DNA of 64,000 nucleotides from an uncultured Methanomethylovorans sp. Lineage in GTDB: Archaea; Halobacteriota; Methanosarcinia; Methanosarcinales; Methanosarcinaceae. Positions 9,730 to 19,163 of this stretch are shown here, in pieces. Both the position numbers and the translations under genes were made by a program. The stretch's first letter is position 1. Each line of letters begins with the position of its first letter. The DNA lies in the NCBI RefSeq assembly GCF_963678545.1, contig NZ_OY782870.1:1674001-1738000 (forward strand). The letters are read 5' to 3'. Below the pieces are notes generated by a model that saw only the letters and a list, made by a program, of their open reading frames with translations, did not search any database and was not told the origin of the DNA.

Positions 9730-10725
9730 TTAATCCTTGTATATGGAAATAATATCACTCAGGATAGCGCTTGCTGTCTCTATTGACCCGGCACCCCTGC
9801 CAACAACTATAACAGGTCCTGCAAGATCAGTTTGCAGTGAAGCGACATTCAGAGTTCCTCCAACTGCAAGTGGATGACCTATAGGAACCAGTCGTGGAGC
9901 TACCTGGATCCTCTGCCTATTGACTTCTCCAATGAGTTTTACCACATACCCATTTGCCTCAGCTAGCATTAAAGCCTCTGGAGTTATGCGGGAAATACCG
10001 GTGACATGTACGTCTTCATATGTTACATCCATTCCGAATACAGAATTTGCAAGGATCACAAGCTTGCATGCTGAATCTATGCCTTCTACATCATATGTAG
10101 GGTCTTTTTCTGCTATGCCTAATTCCTGTGCTTCTCCAAGCATGAGTTCATAGGTTGCATGCTCTTCCATCATGCGGGTAAGAATGTAATTACAGGTACC
10201 ATTGAAAATGCCTTCTATGCTTATGACATCATTACCGGAAAGAGTATCCCTTACAAGGTTAAGTAAAGGCATTGCACCTCCGGCAGTTGCTTCGAACCTA
10301 AAAGCACATCCTGATTTTGAAGCTAGCGCTGAGAGATCTTTGTATTTTAATGCAAGTGGACCTTTATTGGATGTTACAACATGCTTCTTTTTATTGAATG
10401 CCATGAGCATGTTTTGCAGACCCACACCACCTGTATTAATGTTTGTAGGGGTTGTTTCTATGACCACATCATGGTCTACATCACGTATAATATCGTGACC
10501 TGTGGTATTTGCATCGCCTACGACTCCTTCAGATGCCTTACGTTCAAGGACATGAGCAAGGTCCAAGCCATTCATATCGATTACAGAGGTTTTTGAATCG
10601 GCAACTGCCACAACCTTAATATCAAGACCCATTGATCTCAATTCTTCTTTTTTACGGAGCAATACTTTTGCGACTCCCTGGCCAACAGAACCAAAACCGA
10701 TGATTGATGCCTTTATTGTTTTCAT
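9730..10725 (-). CDS. hom: Homoserine dehydrogenase
   Basis: It reduces aspartate semialdehyde to homoserine in threonine and methionine synthesis. From ATG 10725 it has 331 residues: an N-terminal Rossmann fold ([17 protein letters not shown]) and a catalytic domain with [10 protein letters not shown] and [17 protein letters not shown]. No ACT domain is attached; a free ACT protein is encoded just upstream, so feedback control may be supplied in trans. The start was set at 10725 because GAGGT precedes it and an earlier ATG would overlap the upstream gene. DNA ligase follows 13 bases after its stop. Confidence 0.93.
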   Translation of the reverse strand: MKTIKASIIGFGSVGQGVAKVLLRKKEELRSMGLDIKVVAVADSKTSVIDMNGLDLAHVLERKASEGVVGDANTTGHDIIRDVDHDVVIETTPTNINTGGVGLQNMLMAFNKKKHVVTSNKGPLALKYKDLSALASKSGCAFRFEATAGGAMPLLNLVRDTLSGNDVISIEGIFNGTCNYILTRMMEEHATYELMLGEAQELGIAEKDPTYDVEGIDSACKLVILANSVFGMDVTYEDVHVTGISRITPEALMLAEANGYVVKLIGEVNRQRIQVAPRLVPIGHPLAVGGTLNVASLQTDLAGPVIVVGRGAGSIETASAILSDIISIYKD

Positions 10726-10735
10726 GTCTAAAACC

Positions 10736-11242
10736 TCACAGGATTTCGCTTTCAATCGGCTCTATCAGCACAAGGTCTTTCTTAATAGCAACTGACCTGA
10801 GCAATGATATGGCATCCCTCAATTCTTTCTTTCCCACTGCATCAATCTTGAACGAGGCAGAAGATGATTTATTTATACTGGGCATTGAAAGGTGAAGTTC
10901 AACTACTTCGGCATATCCTGTCTTATCAATTGTATCAATTGTATCTTCCAGGTCAGTATGCACTATATGGCCAATGAGTACAACTGTTCCCTTTTCGAGA
11001 AATTTCTCCTCATTTACCCGAATTACTCCTACGCCAAGATTTTCCAGCTTTGTTACAAGAGGAGATACGTTAAAGGCGTCTGTCTCAAATACCACCTGAA
11101 CAGGAATAGTGCCACGGGGTGTTCTTTTCTCATGATGATGTACCACAGAGACAAGGTTACCCCTGAACTCAGATATTGGCTTTAATGCTTGCACCAGTTG
11201 CCCTGGAGCGTCCTGTAATTCTATATCCATAGAAACTCGCAT
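10736..11242 (-). CDS. ACT-domain amino-acid-binding protein, probable regulator of homoserine dehydrogenase
   Basis: A 168-residue protein with an N-terminal ACT domain (about residues 3-80: [21 protein letters not shown] then a [10 protein letters not shown] turn) and a second alpha/beta half that may be a diverged ACT repeat. It is encoded 10 bases upstream of hom, which lacks its own ACT domain. A regulatory partner binding threonine or a related amino acid is likely; this rests on gene order, not on visible catalytic residues. It begins at ATG 11242 and is the first gene of the operon. Confidence 0.8.
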   Translation of the reverse strand: MRVSMDIELQDAPGQLVQALKPISEFRGNLVSVVHHHEKRTPRGTIPVQVVFETDAFNVSPLVTKLENLGVGVIRVNEEKFLEKGTVVLIGHIVHTDLEDTIDTIDKTGYAEVVELHLSMPSINKSSSASFKIDAVGKKELRDAISLLRSVAIKKDLVLIEPIESEIL

Positions 11243-11304
11243 CGGGTTGCCTCGTTTTATTTTAAATGATACTTAATCTTGAAAAGCATAGGTACTTAAA
11301 GCAA

Positions 11305-12120
11305 TTATATATTTTGGTGATCGTCTTCTTTGAGCACTATAATATTACCTCTGCCTTTCTTGAATTTTTCGACAATACCTTTATTCTCAAGATCAGACAC
11401 CATTAGACTAACTTTTGCTTCCGAGTAACTGATTTTAGTGCGAAGCTCTCTTTGAGTGATACGTCCACCGTTATTTTTTATTATATCTACTACTTGTTGA
11501 AGGTCATGAGGCAGTGAAGTTCCATTATCAGTTGTATTCTCCAGGTCTGTATAGTCGAGACTATAAGGGCTGCTTTCGAGTTCATTCTTTTGTGATGATT
11601 TCTTCTTTTTCCATATTATTATAGTTGCTATAGCACCGACAAGAACTACAAAACCCGCTAATGCTAGGATGAGCGTATTTTTTGATTCATTCTCATTCTG
11701 AAGGAGGGAGTTATTCCCAAGTACTGTCACAATTTCTGTAAGGTTTGTATCGTTTAAATCGCCTTTAGGGTAAGCTGGTAGAAGCAACATATCAAGGAGA
11801 TAATCTCCACTATCTGTGATATTGAGTTTTTCTTCTTCATAATATGTTAATTCTCCATTCTCATAATAGCTTGCCTTAAGAATGTAAACTCCTACAGGTA
11901 GGTCAAAGGAGTAGAGTCCATATTTTGCTACCTGGGACTGAGGAGGTGTGGAGTTAACTTCAACAATTGTATTCTCCAGAAGCTCAAAAGTTTCCCATTC
12001 ATATATTGCTCCATGGACAGTTGCCACTTCTGCAGCTCCAGTTGTTGGGATGAAAAATAAACATAGGACTGCAAATATCAATAAGTTGTATAGTTTATTT
12101 CGAGTTTTTTCTGAAGACAC
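11305..12120 (-). CDS. Membrane-anchored winged-helix regulator with extracellular sensor domain
   Basis: The order of parts in this 271-residue protein is: signal peptide (1-30); an extracellular beta-sandwich like the carboxypeptidase regulatory domain (31-115, with VHGAIYEWE, GLYSFDLPVGVYILKASYY); an N-glycosylation-rich linker; one transmembrane helix (about 149-170); a basic stop-transfer KKKK; and a cytoplasmic winged helix (205-265, GGRITQRELRTKISYSEAKV then GIVEKFKKGRGNIIVL). One-component membrane-bound HTH receptors of this type are common in Methanosarcinales. The target is unknown; the divergent secreted-protein genes from 12334 are natural candidates. Confidence 0.8.
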   Translation of the reverse strand: MSSEKTRNKLYNLLIFAVLCLFFIPTTGAAEVATVHGAIYEWETFELLENTIVEVNSTPPQSQVAKYGLYSFDLPVGVYILKASYYENGELTYYEEEKLNITDSGDYLLDMLLLPAYPKGDLNDTNLTEIVTVLGNNSLLQNENESKNTLILALAGFVVLVGAIATIIIWKKKKSSQKNELESSPYSLDYTDLENTTDNGTSLPHDLQQVVDIIKNNGGRITQRELRTKISYSEAKVSLMVSDLENKGIVEKFKKGRGNIIVLKEDDHQNI

Positions 12121-12225
12121 AATTTTATATTAAATTCCAATATATGTAAATCTTTTCCATTAACTGGTATCTGGGTATTTATGAAGTTTATTCAAGTAAA
12201 ATAAAGCACATTTATCCTTTGAATT

Positions 12226-12246
12226 GTCTTCACATAAACTGAAGAC
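12226..12246. promoter_or_regulatory. Inverted repeat in divergent intergenic region
   Basis: A perfect 7-base inverted repeat (GTCTTCA, 7-base spacer, TGAAGAC) lies between the membrane HTH regulator and the Cys-rich secreted protein. The short word ACGTCTG just after it (about 12245) recurs near 12304. Either an operator or a transcript hairpin is possible; no experiment backs either reading. Confidence 0.3.
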
Positions 12247-12333
12247 GTCTGTGAAATAAAGTATTGTTTTATTCTAATCTTCAAAACATGGTATTTGACG
12301 AAAAACGTCTGATAAAAAAAGGAGAAATATAAT

Positions 12334-12591
12334 ATGAGAACTATACAAAAAATTGCATACGCGTCTGTTGCGCTTCTGGTCGTCAGCATGTTGCTGGTCG
12401 GAGCAGTTTCTGCAAAAGCAGGAGAAGGCGGAAATGGAAAGATGCTAAATAATAATGGCGACTGTATTTGTGATGGAGTTTGCCCTTATACTGGTGACTG
12501 CCCGAATGATGGCCAGTGTATAAACACAGGAGTATGTGTACCTAAGGATAAGGATAATAGCTACCTCCATAATTATGGCGGTAACAACTAA
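12334..12591 (+). CDS. Small secreted cysteine-rich protein
   Basis: An 85-residue protein with signal peptide (1-27, cleavage after AVSA) and a mature domain of under 60 residues. Six cysteines (44, 46, 50, 56, 62, 68) lie in a 25-residue stretch of G/D-rich turns, with the pattern C-x-C-x3-C-x5-C-x5-C-x5-C. This could form three disulfides or bind metal. A strong AGGAG site precedes ATG 12334. A hairpin at 12628-12651 follows the stop. I recognise no family. Confidence 0.75.
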   Translation: MRTIQKIAYASVALLVVSMLLVGAVSAKAGEGGNGKMLNNNGDCICDGVCPYTGDCPNDGQCINTGVCVPKDKDNSYLHNYGGNN

Positions 12592-12627
12592 GCAATTTGT
12601 TTAAATATAATCTATGTTGATTCTGCA

Positions 12628-12651
12628 GAGCCTATGTTTCATTCTAGGCTC
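12628..12651 (+). terminator. Stem-loop after the cysteine-rich protein gene
   Basis: GAGCCTA pairs with TAGGCTC over a 10-base loop, 36 bases after the stop codon. There is no T-run after it, so it may protect the 3' end rather than terminate. Confidence 0.35.
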
Positions 12652-12684
12652 CTGTAGAGTCACTAGTATAGAGTTAAAATAACC

Positions 12685-12695
12685 ACATATATATA
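12685..12695 (+). promoter_or_regulatory. TATA-like box giving a near-leaderless transcript
   Basis: CATATATATAC lies about 30 bases before ATG 12720. With the usual archaeal spacing, transcription would start within a few bases of the start codon. The only purine-rich stretch (GGGGAG at 12699) is too far from the ATG to be a normal ribosome site. Confidence 0.4.
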
Positions 12696-12719
12696 CAAGG
12701 GGAGATAAAAACGAAAGCC

Positions 12720-14015
12720 ATGAAATTAATTACTTATGTGGCTGTTATGCTTCTATTATTTGGTGTTCTCTCTACTGATGTTCTTGCTGCATATGGGCAA
12801 GGCAATGGTAACAATGCAATAGGAAACCAGGGTAATGAGGCAAAGAACCAGGAAAGGGATCAGAATCAGATCTCTGTAACTGATAGTAATGATACAGATA
12901 ATAACAGATTCTATCAGAAATTGCGCGATACAAAAAGAGAGTACTTTTCTGCAAAGGAAAAATTACATCAATTAAATGCTAATATAAGCAGTGGCAAGGT
13001 CAATATTTCCTCCAAGGAAGTATTCGATGTTAGGCAGGAATACTTACTTGAAACTATTGATTATACTATATCTAGTCTAGAGGATCTTGAAACAAAAGTG
13101 AATGCATCGCAAAGAGAAGATGCCGATGTGATTATTGCTGAAATTGATGAATATGTTTCTGAACTGAATGCTGAAAAGAATAATGTTCAGAATGCAACTA
13201 CAACCAAGGAGCTTGCCAAATCTGCAAGAAATATTCATAATATATGGAAAGATGCAGTAAAACATGCTTCTAAGACAAGGGCAAGATTTGTGGATGATAA
13301 AGTGGGTATTTATCTTAATAAATCTACATCCCTTTCAGAACGTCTTTCTAAGGAAATAGAGCAGCTTCAGCAACAGGGAAAGGATACTACAGAATTTGAT
13401 AAGCTACTTCAAGAATACAATGACCTGATATCTGAAGCTCAGCAGAATAGGGGACGTGCAAAAGAAGCTTATGAAAACAGTGATGCAACAACTTCCACTG
13501 AATACTGGAATGCCGCAGCAGAAAATCTGAAGGATGCAAACTCTGTACTTGCTGAGATGTCTCAAAATTTGAGGGCTTATAGGCAAGGTGTAGTTTCTCT
13601 TAATGGTGATGATATCCTTATAGCTAAAGGTAATGGTACTGTAGTACTTTCAGGCGACTTAGAATCAGAGATGACGATAAATACTTCACAGCTTGTAATC
13701 AAAGATCTTGCTGGTGATGCAAAAATAATGGTTATTAACAACGAATTCACCTCCGTCTTGCAACTAGATAATTCTCAGGCTGATGATCCAAAGAAGGCAC
13801 TTGTCTACTCTGATCTTACAGGTAAAGTAACCATTTCAGGAAGCAGGCTTACTATCATGGTTAGAGGGAATAATCTTGATCTGAAAGTAGAAGGTACTGG
13901 AAATGCTGTACTTTCGGGAGAGGGAACATATACCGTAGGCACCGACGAAGACAGTAAACAATGGGCTTCTCAATTTGATATTGTGTCTGAAGAAGATGAT
14001 TCGCAGGAGGAGTAA
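12720..14015 (+). CDS. Secreted coiled-coil protein with C-terminal beta domain, unknown function
   Basis: A 431-residue exported protein: signal peptide (1-23), Asn/Gln-rich low-complexity segment (24-55), a long helical coiled-coil region (about 58-270, rich in Lys/Glu heptads), then a beta-rich domain (about 285-415) with repeated G-x-G-x-x-V-L-S-G turns (GNGTVVLSGDL, GTGNAVLSGEGTYTVG). The end is acidic. There is no transmembrane anchor. Residues NIS, NKS and similar sequons suit glycosylation. A lipoprotein gene follows after 3 bases, so the two products may act together on the cell surface. No known family is recognised. Confidence 0.75.
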   Translation: MKLITYVAVMLLLFGVLSTDVLAAYGQGNGNNAIGNQGNEAKNQERDQNQISVTDSNDTDNNRFYQKLRDTKREYFSAKEKLHQLNANISSGKVNISSKEVFDVRQEYLLETIDYTISSLEDLETKVNASQREDADVIIAEIDEYVSELNAEKNNVQNATTTKELAKSARNIHNIWKDAVKHASKTRARFVDDKVGIYLNKSTSLSERLSKEIEQLQQQGKDTTEFDKLLQEYNDLISEAQQNRGRAKEAYENSDATTSTEYWNAAAENLKDANSVLAEMSQNLRAYRQGVVSLNGDDILIAKGNGTVVLSGDLESEMTINTSQLVIKDLAGDAKIMVINNEFTSVLQLDNSQADDPKKALVYSDLTGKVTISGSRLTIMVRGNNLDLKVEGTGNAVLSGEGTYTVGTDEDSKQWASQFDIVSEEDDSQEE

Positions 14016-14018
14016 AAG

Positions 14019-14288
14019 ATGAAGTATACTACTGTTTGTGTCCTAATTATGATCGTCTGTGCTATTGTACTCTCGGGATGTGCAGACAAAAAGGATAATG
14101 CTTCTGAAATATCGTCGTCTACTATCTCGCCTGTGAATGATACTTCAGCTGCAGATGCAGTTCTTGCTAATGGTAATGTAAGTATCACTGATACTGAAGT
14201 ACTAGATATGAATCAGGAAATGAAGGAATTGGAAGCTCTTATTAGTGAGATGGAAAAAGAGGAAAATATCACCATTGAAGATCTTTAA
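14019..14288 (+). CDS. Small lipoprotein
   Basis: An 89-residue lipoprotein with signal peptide and lipobox VLSGC (Cys21), followed by a short hydrophilic, Ser/Asp/Glu-rich tail ending in an acidic helix. GGAGG just before the start lies inside the end of the upstream gene. It is so close to the 431-residue secreted protein that co-translation is likely. Function unknown; it may tether or chaperone its neighbour at the membrane. Confidence 0.7.
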   Translation: MKYTTVCVLIMIVCAIVLSGCADKKDNASEISSSTISPVNDTSAADAVLANGNVSITDTEVLDMNQEMKELEALISEMEKEENITIEDL

Positions 14289-14411
14289 TCTTCTTTATCT
14301 TAGTCATTTTTATATTTAGTATGAATGGGTGTGCTTTTATAGATGAACATACATTCAATCTATGCAAATTTATGAGAACCCAAATAATGAGGTTTGTTGA
14401 GGAAATATAAT

Positions 14412-15269
14412 ATGGGAAACATGCTAAAAACAACTTTGTTGTTGGCATCCTTGACCGGTTTACTGGTCATAGTTGGAAGGCTCGTTGGAGGGCTTTCTGG
14501 AATGATTATAGCGTTCACATTCGCTATAATTCTGAACTTTGGTACCTATTGGTACAGCGATAAGATAGTACTGCGCATGTACAGGGCAGAAGCAGTTACT
14601 GCTTCTGAATATCCGCAATTGTATGGCATAGTAAAAAAACTTGCAACTCTTGCCGATATGCCTATGCCTAAGGTCTATGTCGTGCATACTTCCATGCCCA
14701 ATGCCTTTGCAACCGGAAGAGATCCAAAACACGCTGCTGTAGCAGCAACTACTGGTATATTAGATCTTCTTTCCACTGAGGAGCTGGAAGGCGTGCTTGC
14801 TCATGAAATGGCTCATGTGAAGAACAGAGATACACTTATAAGTGCAATTGCAGCAACCGTTGCAGGTGTCATATCCATGATAGCCACATGGGCACAGTGG
14901 GCAGCTATCTTCGGTGGCTTTGGTGGAAATGATGATGAAGGAGGCAATAGTATCATCGGTCTCATTGTATTGGCTATTGTGGCTCCCCTATCAGCTACAA
15001 TTATACAGCTTGCCATATCCAGATCAAGGGAATTTGCTGCTGATGAAGAAGGCGCAAGGATCTGTAAGAAGCCATGGGCTCTTGCAAATGCTTTAGAGAA
15101 ATTGGAATATGGTAGTGCTCTGTACCGCCCAAGAAGAGGGGATGTGCAGGCATCAGATAGCACAGCACATATGTTCATAGTTAATCCTCTTAAGGGAGGC
15201 GGGTTAAGTAACTTATTCAGAACACACCCTGCCACAGAAGAGAGGATCAGGCGTCTGCGTGCTATGTAA
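14412..15269 (+). CDS. htpX: Membrane zinc metalloprotease HtpX
   Basis: HtpX is an integral-membrane M48-family protease for quality control of membrane proteins. Two N-terminal helices (about residues 5-40), the zinc motif HEMAH in [12 protein letters not shown], a further hydrophobic pair (about 140-190) and the third ligand in [13 protein letters not shown] are visible. ATG 14412 (285 residues, GAGGA at 8 bases) is preferred over an in-frame TTG at 14394. Its stop overlaps that of the convergent DUF488 gene by 8 bases. Confidence 0.93.
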   Translation: MGNMLKTTLLLASLTGLLVIVGRLVGGLSGMIIAFTFAIILNFGTYWYSDKIVLRMYRAEAVTASEYPQLYGIVKKLATLADMPMPKVYVVHTSMPNAFATGRDPKHAAVAATTGILDLLSTEELEGVLAHEMAHVKNRDTLISAIAATVAGVISMIATWAQWAAIFGGFGGNDDEGGNSIIGLIVLAIVAPLSATIIQLAISRSREFAADEEGARICKKPWALANALEKLEYGSALYRPRRGDVQASDSTAHMFIVNPLKGGGLSNLFRTHPATEERIRRLRAM

Positions 15270-15720
15270 CATTCAAGAAAGAACTTAAGTCCATCTGGCC
15301 GGTTTCGGTCAGATGTATCATTATTATTCCAATTTGTTCCAACTGTTGTGCAATATAACGTCTATGGCATTCCTTTGGATTTTTTTCCGCGCACATAAGC
15401 ACCACTTTTCCCCCCTCTTTATTTACATTGTTTATGTAATTAAGGAGCTGTGCAAAACTATTTCTGAACTCACCAGTTCCCATATATTCGATATATGTGG
15501 AGTCTCGAAGACCTCCAACTCCTTCACAATGGGCATATATTATGTTATTCAGAGGAAGGGTCCTTTCCAGTGACTCTCTATTAAAGTCTTCGAACGTTGA
15601 GTGAGGATACCTCCGGATATCTACAAGATTAGTAATTCCATTTTTAATAAGAATTTGCACAAAATCATCAAAGGATCTGTTGCCATATCCTATACTGTAG
15701 CACTGAGATTTTTCTACCAT
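15262..15720 (-). CDS. DUF488 family protein
   Basis: The 152-residue protein matches DUF488: N-terminal [16 protein letters not shown], then [10 protein letters not shown], a central [11 protein letters not shown], and a C-terminal [20 protein letters not shown] with the conserved Cys and CHR. The family is of unknown biochemistry; conserved Cys and His/Arg residues suggest a small catalytic or nucleic-acid-related role. It has no obvious operon partner. Confidence 0.85.
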   Translation of the reverse strand: MVEKSQCYSIGYGNRSFDDFVQILIKNGITNLVDIRRYPHSTFEDFNRESLERTLPLNNIIYAHCEGVGGLRDSTYIEYMGTGEFRNSFAQLLNYINNVNKEGGKVVLMCAEKNPKECHRRYIAQQLEQIGIIMIHLTETGQMDLSSFLNVT

Positions 15721-15814
15721 CAGTAAATCTAATTATCTTTAATCTAATTTAATACTTCGAAAGAAAGATCATTTAACTAACGATTTCGTCAGACTTCCTT
15801 GGATGAAAGGCTAT

Positions 15815-17542
15815 TTATTCTGTATTTTTCTGATCTGTAATGGTAAATGTAAAAATACTTCCTTTTCCTTCCTCACTTTCCACCCAGATCTTCCCATTAT
15901 GCATTTCCACGAATCGTCTGGTAAGTGCAAGTCCCAGGCCTGTACCTCCATACTTTCTTCTGGTTGATGCATCTACCTGTATGAATGGATCAAAGATATC
16001 TTCGTGCATATTTTCAGGAATTCCAATGCCTGTATCTGAAACTGATACTTCAATGGTTTTGCCAATGCTTTTCACAATAACTGATATCATACCATTATCT
16101 GGAGTGAATTTGATAGCATTGTTAAGCAGATTGTACATTATTTGTTTAAACTTCAATCTGTCAGCAAATAATTCGAGTTCATTGTTATTTTTGCTTATGC
16201 TGATTTCAATTCCTTTGCGCGAAGCCATGGGAAAGAGAGATTTTTGGACTTCTTCTAACACTTCGATAACGTAAAAGTGATCACATTCCAGTTCCATCTT
16301 ACCGGCTTCGATCTTTGAAAGGTCTAAAACATCATTTATTACATCGAGAAGGTGGTGTCCACTGTTGTAAATGTGATTCACAAATTCACTTTGTTTCTTA
16401 TTCAATTCACCATAATGCTGAGTGTTAAGAAGATCTGAAAAACCAATAATAGCTGTAAGTGGAGTACGCAACTCATGGCTCATGTTTGCCAAGAACTCCG
16501 ATTTCATACGATTGTTCTCTTCTGCCATCATTTTGGCATTGATAAGGGAATACTCAGCTTTCTTCTTTTGTGTGATATCGCTTGCAAATACGAGATAATT
16601 GTTCTCTGATAACTTACATGCATCTATTCCTAACCAGCAAACTGTATCGTCTTTGTGCACAAAGGATAATTCAGCAGAACTGAAGCCATTGCTTTTAAGG
16701 GCTATGAAATTATTATATGCTTTTTTTCTGCATTCCTGGGTTATTATGTCATTAAAACTCATCCCGGTTAATTCATCCTCAGAATATCCTGTAAACATAC
16801 AGGCAGCTTTGTTGACTTCAAGGAAGTCAGCATTGGCATCAGTTATGAAGATGCCATGAGGCGCATTCTGGACATAGCTCCTTAATTTTTGCTCACTTTC
16901 CTGCAAGGCCTTTTCGACTTGTTTGCGATTGGTTATATCATGAACTATTGAATGAAGTAACTCTTTGTTTTTCATCTTTATGGTGCTGCTGAATACTTCA
17001 ACATCTCTCATTGACCCATCTGCAAGGCGATGTTTGAATTCAAAACAGATATTTTTCCGGCTCTTTGCCTTGTTCATCTCTTCCTTTATTTCCTCAGGAG
17101 ATAGAGTATTAATTTGTTGTATACTCATTTGGCCGAGCTCTTCGCGGCTCCATCCATAGTAAGCTGCAGCTGCATGATTACTCTGAATGATTTTACCAGT
17201 ATGGGGCTCAATAAGAAGTTTGATCGCGGAATGATCTTCAAACAATCTTCTATAATCTTCCTCACTTTGACTTAGTTCTTCTTTTGCTTCAAAAAGGGAG
17301 ACTTGTGATTTTCTAAGGGATTCCATGTGCGGTTTAAGGTATAGGTACAATAGTGATCCAGTGACAAGGACGAAGCCCCACCCTTTGTATGTTTGGAGCC
17401 TGGCATAAAGAGCCATATCCGGAGCAAACCATTCTAAAACGGTATCATAGAATATGATCCAGATACTCGCTACAAAGAGATACAAAAGCGTAACTCTCCA
17501 GATCATTTTTATATCCTGTTCAACATTGTTTTGCTCTTCCAT
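15815..17542 (-). CDS. Membrane sensor histidine kinase with two PAS domains
   Basis: A 575-residue kinase. Transmembrane helices at about 14-33 and 54-69 are joined by a short external loop. A coiled coil and two PAS domains (about 96-205 and 218-330) follow, then HisKA with phospho-acceptor His356 (NMSHELRTPLTAIIGF) and HATPase with N box NLLNNAIKF, G1 DTGIGIP and G2 GGTGLGLA. With almost no extracellular part, sensing is probably by the PAS domains. No receiver-domain gene is nearby, so it is an orphan kinase; the partner and signal are unknown. Confidence 0.9.
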   Translation of the reverse strand: MEEQNNVEQDIKMIWRVTLLYLFVASIWIIFYDTVLEWFAPDMALYARLQTYKGWGFVLVTGSLLYLYLKPHMESLRKSQVSLFEAKEELSQSEEDYRRLFEDHSAIKLLIEPHTGKIIQSNHAAAAYYGWSREELGQMSIQQINTLSPEEIKEEMNKAKSRKNICFEFKHRLADGSMRDVEVFSSTIKMKNKELLHSIVHDITNRKQVEKALQESEQKLRSYVQNAPHGIFITDANADFLEVNKAACMFTGYSEDELTGMSFNDIITQECRKKAYNNFIALKSNGFSSAELSFVHKDDTVCWLGIDACKLSENNYLVFASDITQKKKAEYSLINAKMMAEENNRMKSEFLANMSHELRTPLTAIIGFSDLLNTQHYGELNKKQSEFVNHIYNSGHHLLDVINDVLDLSKIEAGKMELECDHFYVIEVLEEVQKSLFPMASRKGIEISISKNNNELELFADRLKFKQIMYNLLNNAIKFTPDNGMISVIVKSIGKTIEVSVSDTGIGIPENMHEDIFDPFIQVDASTRRKYGGTGLGLALTRRFVEMHNGKIWVESEEGKGSIFTFTITDQKNTE

Positions 17543-17879
17543 ATTATTTCCTTATCTTATCTTCTCTAGACACTTCATTTAGACATATCAAATGATAAAT
17601 TAATCAACTATACTAACATATTTTTATTTCTACATGTAAATGAAATATGCATTTATTAATTTATATTGCTCAGCACTATTATAAATCAGAAAGGACATTT
17701 TGAAAATCAATCTTTAATGATATGCTTTTTGATACTTTTATATGTTTTGAGTACAGCCCGAAACAGATACGTATATATATAATCACTTCATGCTTGACTC
17801 CAAAAACATGCAAACGTTACTGCTTATTAAAAGCTACCTGAATGCACAAAAAAGGTAGTTTTCATGATATGAGGATAAC
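17543..17879. promoter_or_regulatory. Divergent intergenic region between histidine kinase and aroA
   Basis: This A/T-rich stretch holds no gene. On the plus strand two TATA-like elements are seen (TACTTTTATATG near 17734, GTATATATATAATC near 17770). From the second, aroA would have a leader of about 70 bases. That leader contains CTACCT (17834-17839) pairing with AGGTAG (17853-17858) followed by TTTT, just upstream of the aroA ribosome site GAGGA. Confidence 0.45.
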
Positions 17880-19163
17880 ATGAAAGTATCTGCTGACATC
17901 TCTAAAATTAATGGTGAGGTATTTGCACCTACATCAAAAAGCTATACGCACCGGGCTATCGCCATTGGGGCGCTTTCCAACGAATGCATTGTAAAAAAAC
18001 CCTTACTGTCAGCAGACACTCTGGCAACTGTATCAGCTTGTAAAAAGTTAGGGGCTAAGATCGAAAAGATGAATGGTGATCTTCATATAATAGGCATGGA
18101 AGGAAAACCTGGAGTACCTGATGATATAATAGATGTGAAGAACTCCGGCACTACCTTGCGTCTCATGACTGCTATATCTTCTCTGGCAAACGGCTCCACA
18201 GTGCTTACAGGTGATCATTCCATAAGGGGAAGGCCCAATCAGCCGCTTCTGGATGTGCTCAACAAAATGAACGTGGAAGTTTTTTCCACCAGGAACAATG
18301 GATGTGCTCCTATTGTAGTAAGAGGAGGGCTCAAAGGTTCAGCTGTAGAAATAGACGGTTCTATGAGTTCGCAATTCGTTTCTGCATTACTAATAGCCTG
18401 TCCGCTTGCTATGGAAGATACTATCCTTTCCATAAGTGGAGAGATGAAGTCCAGGCCTTATGTGGATATAACCATTGAAATGTTAGCAGAAGCCGGTGTA
18501 AAGGTAATAGTGGATGAAACTAATGGCATTAAGTTCATCATTCCAGCAAACCAGAAGTACAATCTTAAAGAGTATACTGTGCCTGGAGATTTTTCTTCAG
18601 CTTCCTATCTGCTTGCAGCTGCAGCAATGCTTGGTTCATCTATCACTGTCCATAATCTTTTCCCTTCAAAACAGGGAGATTCCGAGATCATCAATGTGCT
18701 TAGACAGATGGGGGCAGATGTTCATTGGAATACGCAAAAGGGTGTTGTGATTGTTAAAGGAAAAACTCTTAAAGCGATCACATTCGATGCCGGAGCCACG
18801 CCTGACCTTGTGCCTACAGTAGCAGTGCTGGCTGCTGTTGCCGATGGTGTGACAGTTATCTGCAATGCTAAACACGTACGCTACAAAGAAACGGACCGTC
18901 TGCATGCTATGGCAGTTGAGCTTTCAAAGATGGGGATCATAGTACAAGAAAAACCGGACAGTCTAATCATTACCGGTGGCAAACTTACAGGAGCAGATGT
19001 GCACGGATGGCACGATCACAGGATAGTGATGTCATTGACCCTTGCTGGAATAGTGGCCGGAAACACTACAATAGATACTGCCGAATCTGTATCTATCTCC
19101 TATCCTAACTTCTTTGATGATATGAGTTTCCTCGGGGCAAAAATAGAAAAGCTTGATGAATGA
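17880..19163 (+). CDS. aroA: 3-phosphoshikimate 1-carboxyvinyltransferase (EPSP synthase)
   Basis: It joins shikimate 3-phosphate and phosphoenolpyruvate in the shikimate pathway for aromatic amino acids. The 427-residue protein has the family landmarks KSYTHRAIAIGAL at the N-terminus, NSGTTLRLM, SSQFVSALLIA, RYKETDRLHAMAVEL and DHRIVMS near the end. TGAGGA precedes ATG 17880. Its TGA stop forms the first half of a TGATCA whose second half is the stop of the convergent hydantoinase-like gene. Confidence 0.95.
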   Translation: MKVSADISKINGEVFAPTSKSYTHRAIAIGALSNECIVKKPLLSADTLATVSACKKLGAKIEKMNGDLHIIGMEGKPGVPDDIIDVKNSGTTLRLMTAISSLANGSTVLTGDHSIRGRPNQPLLDVLNKMNVEVFSTRNNGCAPIVVRGGLKGSAVEIDGSMSSQFVSALLIACPLAMEDTILSISGEMKSRPYVDITIEMLAEAGVKVIVDETNGIKFIIPANQKYNLKEYTVPGDFSSASYLLAAAAMLGSSITVHNLFPSKQGDSEIINVLRQMGADVHWNTQKGVVIVKGKTLKAITFDAGATPDLVPTVAVLAAVADGVTVICNAKHVRYKETDRLHAMAVELSKMGIIVQEKPDSLIITGGKLTGADVHGWHDHRIVMSLTLAGIVAGNTTIDTAESVSISYPNFFDDMSFLGAKIEKLDE

